Below are positions 8,747 through 16,850 of a stretch of DNA of 16,850 bases, piece after piece. Where the stretch lies: the NCBI GenBank assembly GCA_037440125.1, contig JBBIUU010000059.1:1-16850 (forward strand). Direction: 5' to 3'. Source of the DNA: JAKAJA01 sp037440125 (GTDB taxonomy: Bacteria > Acidobacteriota > UBA4820 > DSQY01). The notes under the pieces were generated by a model. The model did not search any database. It was not told where the DNA came from and saw only the letters and a list, made by a program, of their open reading frames with translations. Every line of letters begins with the position of its first letter. The stretch's first letter is position 1. The position numbers were made by a program, and so were the translations under genes.

Positions 8747-9472
8747 CTAGAACTTGCCGCCTTCGAAGGGGTCCTTGGCGGGCATGACGTGCAGTTCGTC
8801 CACGTTCGCCGCGGCGGGCTGGGCGAGGGCGTAGAGGACCGCCTCCGCCACCGTCTCGGCGCTCACGAGCTTGTCCTTGGGCAGGTCGCCCGGGTAGGAG
8901 TCCCAGGCCGGGGTCAGCGTCGCCCCGGGCAGGACGGCCGTCACCCTGACGCCCTTGCGCGCCGCCTCGGGCCGCAGGGCCGCGAGGAGGCCCATGAGGC
9001 CCCACTTGCTCGCGCAGTAGGCGGTCTCGCGCTCGAAGCCGACCTTCCCCGCGATGGAGGAGAGGGCGACGACGTGGCCCGCGCCCTGCTTGTAGAAGTG
9101 GGGCAGGAGATACTTCAGGAGGTAGTAGGTCGACGAGAGGTTGGTGTCGATGACCTGGCGCCACTCCTCGGTGGGAATGGCCTCGAGGGCGTTCATCCGG
9201 AAGACCCCCGCGCTGTGGACGAGGGCGTGCACGGTGCCGAAGGTCTTGAGGCTCTCCGCCACGATGTGCCGGACGTCGGCCTCCACGCTCATGTCGCCCG
9301 CGATGGCCACGACGCGCTGGCCCTCGCTGGCCATGGCGCGCTCCATCGACTCGAGCTTCTTCCGGTTGCGTCCCGTGAGGACGACCGTGTGGCGCTCTCT
9401 CGCCAGCCGGCGGGCCACGGCCTCGCCGATCCCCGAGCTGGCCCCCGTGACCAGGATGATCCTCTTTTCCAT
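8747..9472 (-). CDS. Short-chain dehydrogenase/reductase
   Basis: A 241-aa classical SDR. The Rossmann dinucleotide motif TGASSGIG is at 9-16; TGRNRKKL (33-40) after beta-2 favours NADP(H). D60 lies in GDMS, and the NNAG-equivalent is HSAG (86-89). The catalytic tetrad is N111, S139, Y152 and K156 (ALSSIAGKVGFERETAYCASK is the core, 136-156). Length is normal for the family. The substrate cannot be told; SDRs of this type act on ketones, sugars or acyl chains. Start: ATG at 9472, with GGAG about 7-8 nt ahead. It is upstream of, and probably cotranscribed with, the ferritin-like gene. Confidence 0.9.
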   Translation of the reverse strand: MEKRIILVTGASSGIGEAVARRLARERHTVVLTGRNRKKLESMERAMASEGQRVVAIAGDMSVEADVRHIVAESLKTFGTVHALVHSAGVFRMNALEAIPTEEWRQVIDTNLSSTYYLLKYLLPHFYKQGAGHVVALSSIAGKVGFERETAYCASKWGLMGLLAALRPEAARKGVRVTAVLPGATLTPAWDSYPGDLPKDKLVSAETVAEAVLYALAQPAAANVDELHVMPAKDPFEGGKF

Positions 9473-9498
9473 CCCCGCGCTCCGATGCTAAGCACATA

Positions 9499-9527
9499 AG
9501 TATAAGCGAAGGGTAACCGCGAGGGAA
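9499..9527 (-). promoter_or_regulatory. Weak candidate promoter for the SDR gene
   Basis: On the minus strand TATACT (9499-9504) lies 17 nt downstream of TTCCCT (9522-9527). The -10 is good; the -35 matches only half of the consensus. Confidence 0.35.
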
Positions 9528-9533
9528 GGGATC

Positions 9534-9589
9534 GAGGCGGAGAGCCGGGCATGGATAGAGCCGGAGAGCCGGTGAGCCGGAGAAGGGGG
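9534..9589 (+). repeat. Octanucleotide tandem array (GAGCCGGA type), degenerate
   Basis: Period-8 units GAGGCGGA, GAGCCGGG, CATGGATA, GAGCCGGA, GAGCCGGT, GAGCCGGA, GAAGGGGG. It lies in the 330-bp space 9473-9802, which otherwise holds only the SDR promoter candidate and a terminator. Unlike the other arrays it is not beside a stop codon. Confidence 0.7.
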
Positions 9590-9742
9590 CAAAGGATGAA
9601 ATCAGAGGGGTGGCTGGAGATACGGCCGGAGCCGGACTAACCTCCGTGTCATGGAGGATCTTGACCTCCCCCTTCTCTCTTCCCCGGCTCCCCGGCGCGC
9701 TCTCTTCTATGCACAGCGGGGCAACCCCAGGGTTCCGCGCCA

Positions 9743-9776
9743 GAAAAAGAAGAAGGGCGGGCCCGGAGGCCCGCCC
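9743..9776 (-). terminator. Rho-independent terminator of the fadL-SGNH operon
   Basis: On the minus strand GGGCGGGCC (9768-9776), loop TCCG, GGCCCGCCC (9755-9763), then a T-rich tail TTCTTCTTTTT (9743-9754). The stem is a perfect 9 bp. It lies 26 nt after the SGNH hydrolase stop. The 17 nt at 9762-9778 are identical, on the opposite strand, to 6638-6654. Confidence 0.88.
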
Positions 9777-9802
9777 TCGATGGAGCCGAGTGAAACGACT
9801 TC

Positions 9803-11041
9803 CTACTGCTGCAGGGAGGGGCTGTTCACGAACTCCCTGTAGGCCTCGGCCGGCACGTTGATGGGCAGGGCGCCGGGGACCGCAAAGCCTTCGGGGTCGG
9901 CGAGGTTAACCTTGCCCACCTTTGGGGCCTTCAGATTGGTGTGGTAGTAGGCGTTGATGGCCTTCGTGAACTCCTTCGCGAGGACCGCCTGGCCGGTGGT
10001 CGTGGGGTGCACACCGTCGAGGCCGAAGAGGCCGCCGAGGTAGTCGACCGTCAGGACCTGGCCGGTGGGGAGCCTGTAGCCGTGCTTCTTGATCTTGTTG
10101 AAGATCGTGTGCATGTCCACCACGGGGCAGTGGAACTGGGCCGCGACCTGATTGATGACCTGGTTGTCGGCCTCGAGGATGGCCTGGATTTTGGGCACGT
10201 CCGCGGCGTGGAGGATCTCGCCGGGGCCCAGGGGGCCGGAATCCTTGCCCTCGAGGATGAGCTTGATGTGCTCGTGGGAGTAGGGCGTGGCGTAGTCGTC
10301 GGGCCCCATGCCGAACTTGGCGATGGGCATGCCCTGGGCGGCCAGGGCCGAGCCCTTGCTCAGCGCAGGGACGACGGTCACGTCGGGGATGTTGGCCAGG
10401 ATGAGCTTGGCGCCCGTCTGCGCCATGGTGCCCACGATGGCGGGGTAGAGCTGGGCGAAGGCCGCGGCGGGGACGGTGTAGTTGGGGTTCCCGGTCATGG
10501 CGCCCCCGAGGACGTCGTTGCTGCCGATCCAGATCACGGCGAAGGTGGGCTGGAGTTGGGCGCCGAGGCCCACCTGGCTCGCCGGGGCGTGGCCCTGGAT
10601 GTAGACCCAGGGGAAGCCGAGGATGAGGTCCGTCAGGTTGGCAGGAGGGATCGCCGGCTTCTTGGTGAGGCAGTCCACCGAGGTCTGGCCGGGCACGGCG
10701 AGGTTCGTGGGCTGGCTCGTGGGGTTCATCAGGGAGCCCATGGTGGTGCCGCAGGGCACGAGGACCGGGAAGCCCGTGACCGGGTCGAATCCCTTGAGCT
10801 TCTCCTGGATGGGGATGCCCGGGAAGCTGATGAGGGGCAGGGTCAGCGGGTGGCCCGCGGACTGGGAGATCAGGTTCGCGTAGCTCTTGGGCTGGCCGTA
10901 CTGGTTGAGCGACAGGCCGTAGTACCCCGCGGAGAGGCTGTCGCCGAGGACGACGATCTTGCTGAAGTCGGCCTGGCCGAAGGCCGCGGAGGCCGCGAGG
11001 AGGCCGACCGCAAGGATGAGCAGGGTCTTGCGCACGTTCAT
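9803..11041 (-). CDS. Secreted SGNH/GDSL hydrolase (lipase/esterase-like)
   Basis: A 412-aa protein with a Sec signal peptide (1-22, AFG before QA). SGNH blocks: VLGDSLSAGY (31-40) with nucleophile S35; a candidate block II glycine in LAVPGQT (115-121, G118); GSND (173-176) with N175; and DGVHPTTTG (342-350) with D342 and H345. These features support an ester hydrolase, probably a lipase/esterase in the periplasm or outside the cell. It is longer than minimal SGNH enzymes (~200-250 aa), with inserts between blocks I and III. The gene starts 15 nt after the FadL gene, with its SD (GGGAGGAG) in that gap, so the two are one operon. The substrate is not shown; fatty-acid esters are a reasonable guess from the neighbour. 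Confidence 0.88.
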   Translation of the reverse strand: MNVRKTLLILAVGLLAASAAFGQADFSKIVVLGDSLSAGYYGLSLNQYGQPKSYANLISQSAGHPLTLPLISFPGIPIQEKLKGFDPVTGFPVLVPCGTTMGSLMNPTSQPTNLAVPGQTSVDCLTKKPAIPPANLTDLILGFPWVYIQGHAPASQVGLGAQLQPTFAVIWIGSNDVLGGAMTGNPNYTVPAAAFAQLYPAIVGTMAQTGAKLILANIPDVTVVPALSKGSALAAQGMPIAKFGMGPDDYATPYSHEHIKLILEGKDSGPLGPGEILHAADVPKIQAILEADNQVINQVAAQFHCPVVDMHTIFNKIKKHGYRLPTGQVLTVDYLGGLFGLDGVHPTTTGQAVLAKEFTKAINAYYHTNLKAPKVGKVNLADPEGFAVPGALPINVPAEAYREFVNSPSLQQ

Positions 11042-11056
11042 CTTCGGGCTCCTCCC

Positions 11057-12307
11057 TTAGAACTTGTAGCTGACGCTCACGCCGCCGAGGTAGGCGTAAG
11101 CCTTGTAAGTGCCGGGGACGAAGGGGGTCGTGGTGGGCACGTTCTTGCTCTGGAAGGGCAGGTACATGAGGTAGGTCTGGACGCCCCACTTCTTACCCTG
11201 CCAGTTGAGACCGCCCGTGAACCCGTTGCGGTTCGAATCGGGGAGGAGCGGCGCGGCGTACTGGTCCGGCACCGGGCTCTCGTCGTAGAAGTAGCCGAGG
11301 CCGTAGCTCCACTTGTCGTTGAGGCGGTACTCGAAGCCTAGCTTGAACTTCCAGATGTTCTTCCAGTACTGGGGCACGGACTTGTCCTGGACCTGCCCCT
11401 GGTTGGGCATGAAGTCGATGTTCAGGACCTGAAACACGTCCCACTGCTGGTAGGTGGCGTCCAGCTCGATGTCGAACTTCTTCTCGCGGTAGGCCACACC
11501 CAGCGTGGTCACCGCCGGCAGGTCCATGCCGGCGAAGGCGCGGGTCTGCGGGAAGAGGGGCGTGAAGTTGGGATCGGTGGGGACGTTGTAGAAGGTCACC
11601 TCGCCGCCGTAGCCGAGGTTCACCTTGCTGCGGTAGTTGAGGCCGACCTGCCAGTGGTCGTCGAGCTTGCCCAGGACGCTGAGGCCCCAGCCCACGCCGT
11701 TGCCCGTGCCCTTCAGGACGCCCATGGCCGGATCGGGCGTGCGGTTGAGGGGCGGCTTCGGGTAGGGGATGGAGGGGAAGAAGACGGTCTGGCGGAGGTA
11801 GATGTTCGAGTAGACGAAGTTCGCTGTGAGGGCGAGGGCCCACTTGTCACCGATGCGCCAGGCGATGGTGGGGGAGTAGTAGATGGCCGTCTGCTTGGCG
11901 CGCGCCGAGATGGCCGAGCCGGCCCAGTCGTCCGGCCATTCGGTGGCCAGGGCGTGGGGCGCGTTGATGGCGAAGCCGAGGGAGACGATGCCTGGCGTCC
12001 GGTACACGATGTAGTTGTAGAGCGGCCAGTACGTCTTCACGGGGCCGTTGGCGTTGCCCACGGGGCCCTCATACTTCATGTGCTCGTTGATGAAGTCGAA
12101 GCCGAACTGGAAGGAGGTCTGCTGGAACGCGATGCCGGCCGGGTTGTAGAACAGGGCGCTGGGATCATCGGCTCGGGCGGCGAAGGCTCCGCCCTGAGCG
12201 GAGGCCCTGGCGCCCTGCTCCTCGACGAGCGTGCCCGAGGCCCATGCGCCGAAGGCGAAGGTGAACATCAACAGCGACCAGAGTACCCATCTCACCCCTT
12301 GCTTCAT
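11057..12307 (-). CDS. FadL/OmpP1-family outer-membrane transporter
   Basis: A 416-aa predicted beta-barrel with a signal peptide (1-23, AWA). The mature start has the family look: ARASAQGGAFAARADDPSAL followed by NPAGIA (55-60), the N-terminal hatch region. Alternating aromatic strands run to the C-terminal VSVSYKF, ending in Phe as outer-membrane barrels do. FadL proteins let long-chain fatty acids or other hydrophobic molecules cross the outer membrane. The start is set by a near-perfect AAGGAGGT (12312-12319) four nt before ATG 12307; the in-frame ATG at 12349 lacks this. It is first in an operon with the SGNH hydrolase. Its 5' leader is long (over 250 nt) if the promoter at ~12600 is used. 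Confidence 0.9.
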   Translation of the reverse strand: MKQGVRWVLWSLLMFTFAFGAWASGTLVEEQGARASAQGGAFAARADDPSALFYNPAGIAFQQTSFQFGFDFINEHMKYEGPVGNANGPVKTYWPLYNYIVYRTPGIVSLGFAINAPHALATEWPDDWAGSAISARAKQTAIYYSPTIAWRIGDKWALALTANFVYSNIYLRQTVFFPSIPYPKPPLNRTPDPAMGVLKGTGNGVGWGLSVLGKLDDHWQVGLNYRSKVNLGYGGEVTFYNVPTDPNFTPLFPQTRAFAGMDLPAVTTLGVAYREKKFDIELDATYQQWDVFQVLNIDFMPNQGQVQDKSVPQYWKNIWKFKLGFEYRLNDKWSYGLGYFYDESPVPDQYAAPLLPDSNRNGFTGGLNWQGKKWGVQTYLMYLPFQSKNVPTTTPFVPGTYKAYAYLGGVSVSYKF

Positions 12308-12378
12308 CTCGACCTCCTTATGTTGACCGTCTTTCCCCATCCAATACACCCCTCTGCCCGATTCCGCAGCGGGCTCAT
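12304..12378 (-). CDS. Possible 24-codon leader ORF overlapping the fadL start
   Basis: ATG at 12378 has an AGGAG/GAGGTG site just upstream (12379-12388). It encodes MSPLRNRAEGCIGWGKTVNI plus RRSR and ends in a TGA that overlaps the fadL ATG as ATGA. This geometry suggests translational coupling. The peptide is not recognised and the ORF is short, so chance is a real alternative. Confidence 0.25.
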   Translation of the reverse strand: MSPLRNRAEGCIGWGKTVNIRRSR

Positions 12379-12593
12379 CACCTCTCCTGATTCTGTCTCT
12401 TCGCGCCGGAGGGCCTCGCTGGGCCCCCGGGCGGGTCCGAACGGCTTCTCGGGAGGGGAGCGTCTACCTTTAAGCTCCCGTCCCGTGGGGATCGCCGTCC
12501 GTCTTGGGTGGGGCGCCGAAACGGATGCACGCACTCGATGCCGATTTTCGAGCAATCGATTCCAACTCCCATCCAGAACCAACTGGCCCTAGG

Positions 12594-12620
12594 GTAATAG
12601 GATACATCTGGGCGTGTCAA
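12594..12620 (-). promoter_or_regulatory. Candidate promoter for the fadL operon
   Basis: On the minus strand a perfect TTGACA (12615-12620) is followed, after only 15 nt, by TATTAC (12594-12599). The spacing is short of the usual 17. The stretch from here to the fadL start (12308-12593) holds only the small leader ORF; no known riboswitch was recognised. Confidence 0.45.
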
Positions 12621-12621
12621 G

Positions 12622-12633
12622 TAACCGAGGTTA
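12622..12633. promoter_or_regulatory. Palindrome upstream of the fadL -35
   Basis: TAACC-GA-GGTTA is a 12-bp inverted repeat that ends one base from the TTGACA box, on its upstream side in the direction of fadL transcription. It could be a regulator site; no regulator is identified. Confidence 0.3.
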
Positions 12634-12645
12634 TCGTTTTGCCTT

Positions 12646-12680
12646 GAAACAACAAACGCCCCGCCTGTGAAGGCGGGGCG
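12646..12680 (-). terminator. Rho-independent terminator of sdhCAB
   Basis: CGCCCCGCC (12657-12665) and GGCGGGGCG (12672-12680) form a perfect 9-bp stem with a 6-nt loop. On the minus strand it is followed by TTTGTTGTTTC (12646-12656). It lies about 60 nt after the sdhB stop. Confidence 0.85.
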
Positions 12681-12740
12681 CTTGCGAGTGAGAACGCGGT
12701 TTCTGGCGTCTAAGAATCGAAGCCGTCCTCGGGCTGGGAG

Positions 12741-13507
12741 CTAGACTTTCCCCAGGGGCTCCACCTCGTGTTCGACGACGCTGGCCGTGAGGTAGTCGCG
12801 GTTCATGCGGGCGATGAAATCAAGGGTGATCCCCTTGGGGCAGACCGCCTCGCACTCGCCGTGGTTCGAGCATCCCCCGAAGCCCAACTCCTTCATTTTG
12901 TTGATCATGCGCAGAGCCCGCTGGTTTCGCTCCGGCTGGCCCTGGGGCAGGAGGCCGAGGTGGCTGATCTTGGCGGCGGTGAAGAGCATGGCCGAACCGT
13001 TCGGGCAGGCGGCGACGCAGGCGCCGCATCCGATGCAGGCGGCCGCGTCCATGGAGCGGTCCGAGGCCTTCTTGGAGATGGGGATGGCGTTACCGTCGGG
13101 CCCGGAACCCGTGCGGGCGGAGATGAACCCTCCCGCCTGCATGATCTTGTCCAGGGCGCTCTTGTCCACCACCAGGTCCTTGATAACGGGAAACGCTCTC
13201 GAACGGAAGGGCTCCGCGACGATGGTGTCGCCGTCCTTGAACTGCCGCATGAAGAGCTGGCAGGTGGTGGTGAGCTTCTGGTGGCCGTGGGCGATCCCGC
13301 TGATCATGAACCCGCAGGTCCCGCAGATCCCTTCGCGGCAGTCGTGGTCGAAGGCCACGGGCCGTTCGCCCTTCTTGATGAGGCTCTGGTTGAGGACATC
13401 CAGGAGTTCGAGGAAGGACATGTCCCCTTCCACGCCGTCCATGGGGTACGCCACCAACCGGCCCTTGTCGCTGGGGCGCTCTTGGCGCCAGATCTTCAGA
13501 GTCAGCT

Positions 13508-13511
<4 letters not shown>
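12741..13511 (-). CDS. sdhB: Succinate dehydrogenase/fumarate reductase iron-sulfur subunit
   Basis: A 256-aa electron-transfer subunit between the flavoprotein and the membrane cytochrome. The N-terminal 2Fe-2S ferredoxin domain has C58, C63, C66 and C84 (CREGICGTC). The C-terminal dicluster domain has C159, C162, C165, C169 (CIGCGACVAACP) and C214, C220, C224 (CSNHGECEAVCP). Together these give the 4Fe-4S and 3Fe-4S sites. All ligands are present. The start at 13511 overlaps the sdhA stop as ATGA, with GGAG 7 nt ahead; the upstream in-frame start at 13601 lies inside sdhA and is not needed. It is last gene of the operon, followed by a terminator. Confidence 0.95.
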
Positions 13512-15424
<1,913 letters not shown>

Positions 15425-15439
15425 GGCATGACCCTCCGA

Positions 15440-16096
15440 TTAGCGAACGAGGCCCAGAAGGACCGAGACGGGGATGGCGATATAGCCCAAGGCGATGAGG
15501 AACCCCACCAGGGGCGAAACGACCTTCCGGAAAGTGTGGTAGCGCGGGCTCGTGAACCCCAGGGTATTGAGCAGGCTGAAGAGGCCGTGGGAGAGGTGAA
15601 ATCCCAGGGCCAGCATGGCCACGATGTAGACCCCCGAGATGGCGGGCACCTGGAACGCCTTGACCACATTGCCGTACACATCCGCGGCGCTGTAGCTGGG
15701 GTCGGTCCAGAGCAGGGTGAACATCATCAGGTGATAGATCAGGTAGAGCAGGAGCAGGGGGCCGCTGATGATCATCGTCCTGGCGGCGTAGCTCGTCTCG
15801 ATGTCCCTCTTCATCGCGTAGCCCACGGGCCGCGCGCGCCAGTTTTCGAGGGTGAGCTGGAGCGCCGCGATGAAGTGCAGGACGAGGGCGATGAACATGA
15901 CGGCCCTCACTCCCCACAGGAGTTCTCCCAGGTTTTTCAAGAGGTGGGCATAGGCGTTGAGCCGCTCTGCCCCCATGAAGATCTGGAGGTTGCCCAGAAG
16001 GTGCCCTAGGAGGAATAGGAAGAACAGCCCTCCCGTGGCCGCCATGACCACTTTCTTGCCGACCGTTGTACGGTAAAACATCGCGACACGGCCCAT
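15440..16096 (-). CDS. sdhC: Succinate dehydrogenase cytochrome b558 subunit
   Basis: A 218-aa membrane anchor of the single-subunit, five-helix b558 type. Helices lie roughly at 16-36, 62-83, 107-130, 152-176 and 194-216. Histidines in the helices, H32 (LLGHLLGN), H74 (LVLHFIA), H122 (LIYHLMM) and H167/H170 (GFHLSHG), match the four axial ligands of the di-heme anchors, as in Wolinella FrdC. This supports two b hemes and menaquinone-linked electron transfer; the quinone type is inferred from the family. Start: ATG at 16096, with GAGGAGGT 4-5 nt ahead. First gene of sdhCAB, with a promoter about 50 nt upstream. Confidence 0.95.
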   Translation of the reverse strand: MGRVAMFYRTTVGKKVVMAATGGLFFLFLLGHLLGNLQIFMGAERLNAYAHLLKNLGELLWGVRAVMFIALVLHFIAALQLTLENWRARPVGYAMKRDIETSYAARTMIISGPLLLLYLIYHLMMFTLLWTDPSYSAADVYGNVVKAFQVPAISGVYIVAMLALGFHLSHGLFSLLNTLGFTSPRYHTFRKVVSPLVGFLIALGYIAIPVSVLLGLVR

Positions 16097-16146
16097 TCAG
16101 ACCTCCTCATGTCACAGGATGTGGAAAAGTCCCCCAAAGAGGGAAG

Positions 16147-16175
16147 AGCATAATACCGGCGCGGGGGGGTGTCAA
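16147..16175 (-). promoter_or_regulatory. Sigma70-type promoter of sdhCAB
   Basis: On the minus strand a perfect TTGACA (16170-16175) lies 17 nt from TATGCT (16147-16152). TATTAT (16150-16155) at 14-nt spacing overlaps it. A G7/C7 run sits in the spacer. The leader would be about 45 nt. Nothing else is recognised between here and the rubrerythrin stop at 16287. Confidence 0.65.
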
Positions 16176-16286
16176 ACGAATGGATCTCGAATGGGAGGGT
16201 TCGAACGCACAGGTGGAAAGCTTCAGGGACCTCGGTCCTCCTGGATGCTCTTTTCTGTCGTCCTCCCCCCTTGTCCCGCTCTCCCC

Positions 16287-16850
16287 TCAGAAACTTTCCC
16301 CCACGGGCTCGAAGAAGGCCTGCGGATGCTGGCAGACGGGGCACATCTTGGGTGCCGCGACGCCCTCGTGGACGTACCCGCACTCGCGGCAGCGCCAGTA
16401 GATCTTGTCGCCCCGCTGGAAGACCGTGCCGTTCACCACGTGGTCCAGGAGGCGCTTGAAGCGCTCCTCGTGGTCCTTCTCCACCTTGGCAATCCACTCG
16501 AACGCTTTGGCGGCGTCCGCGAAGCCCTCCTCACGGGCGATCTTCGCGAACTCGGGGTAGAGCGCGCTCCACTCCTCGTTCTCCCCGGAGACCGCGGCGC
16601 GAAGCTGGGCGGCCGTGTCCCCCCCGACGATAGGGTAGCCGGCCTGGATCTCGAGAGCCGAGGGCGCAAGGGCCGCGAGGTGTTTGTAGAAGAGCTTGGC
16701 GTGCGTCTTCTCATTGGCGGCCGTCTCCTCGAAGATGGCGGCCACATGTTCCAGGCCCTCCTTGCGTGCCACCGAGGCGGCGAAGGAATAGCGGTTTCGG
16801 GCCTGACTCTCTCCGGCGAAGGCCTTGAGCAGATTTTGCGCGGTGCGGCT
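16287..16850 (-). CDS. rbr: Rubrerythrin (5' end beyond window)
   Basis: 188 codons are visible; the frame runs off the right edge. The first visible residues, SRTAQNLLKAFAGESQARNR, align with the normal rubrerythrin N-terminus, so only a few residues are missing. The ferritin-like domain has the diiron ligands AGESQAR, FEETAANEKTHAK and WIAKVEKDHEERF. The C-terminal rubredoxin-like domain has YWRCRECGYVHEG and PKMCPVCQHPQAFF, an Fe(Cys)4 site. Rubrerythrins reduce hydrogen peroxide in the cytoplasm of anaerobes and microaerophiles. It lies upstream of sdhCAB on the same strand, but the sdh genes have their own promoter. What precedes it is outside the window. Confidence 0.95.
   Translation of the reverse strand, partial: SRTAQNLLKAFAGESQARNRYSFAASVARKEGLEHVAAIFEETAANEKTHAKLFYKHLAALAPSALEIQAGYPIVGGDTAAQLRAAVSGENEEWSALYPEFAKIAREEGFADAAKAFEWIAKVEKDHEERFKRLLDHVVNGTVFQRGDKIYWRCRECGYVHEGVAAPKMCPVCQHPQAFFEPVGESF

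Noticed and set aside
9610..9861. Small plus-strand ORFs between the SDR and SGNH genes
   Set aside because: They run through a terminator hairpin into the opposite gene, with no RBS or protein-like composition.
12308..12593. Riboswitch in the long fadL leader
   Set aside because: I compared it by eye with common classes (cyclic-di-GMP, cobalamin) and found no matching core; only a short GCCCG/CGGGC stem is visible.
16227..16241. Hairpin AGGGACC-TC-GGTCCT between rubrerythrin and sdhC as a terminator
   Set aside because: The loop would be only about 2 nt and there is no adequate U-tract.

Overview
This is a high-GC bacterial window, very probably a metagenome scaffold because a run of exactly 100 N interrupts one gene. 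An outer membrane is implied by a FadL-type beta-barrel protein, and several proteins have Sec signal peptides. Two ferritin-like/rubrerythrin proteins and a b558-type SdhCAB complex suit an anaerobic or microaerophilic Gram-negative. Acidobacteriota or a deltaproteobacterial-type lineage would fit, but no marker in the window settles the phylum.

Layout, left to right. (1) The 3' half of tRNA-Ser(UGA) is followed by about 240 nt of GC-rich, hairpin-rich sequence that ends in an exact second copy of the last 24 nt of the tRNA. (2) On the minus strand is an aspartate ammonia-lyase fused to an N-terminal cyclic-nucleotide-binding-like domain. It is divergent, across 60 bp, from a YjbQ/UPF0047 gene and a small membrane protein. 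(3) Two tandem secreted M16 peptidase subunits follow. The first has the zinc motif. The second lacks it but keeps the Arg/Tyr pair, and contains the assembly gap. A strong terminator follows. (4) A 12-TM MFS exporter starts at TTG behind a hairpin. (5) On the minus strand, an SDR oxidoreductase precedes a ferritin-like diiron protein. (6) On the minus strand, a FadL/OmpP1 channel precedes a secreted SGNH hydrolase. (7) On the minus strand, sdhC-sdhA-sdhB form a tight operon with a good sigma70-type promoter. (8) A rubrerythrin runs off the right edge.

Functional links. AspA makes fumarate from aspartate, and SdhCAB interconverts fumarate and succinate with quinone. FadL plus the SGNH hydrolase looks like a lipid or ester scavenging pair. 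The two M16 subunits look like one heterodimeric protease. The ferritin-like proteins suggest peroxide or oxygen defence.

Between genes, two layers stand out. Short tandem arrays with an 8-nt period (consensus near GAGCYGGN, one GTGATCAG variant) occur in at least five places, plus one 7-nt array. Four of these six arrays abut, or lie within 2 nt of, a stop codon. GC-rich terminator hairpins also recur, two of them sharing a 17-nt core. No CRISPR array, insertion sequence, phage gene or rRNA was seen.
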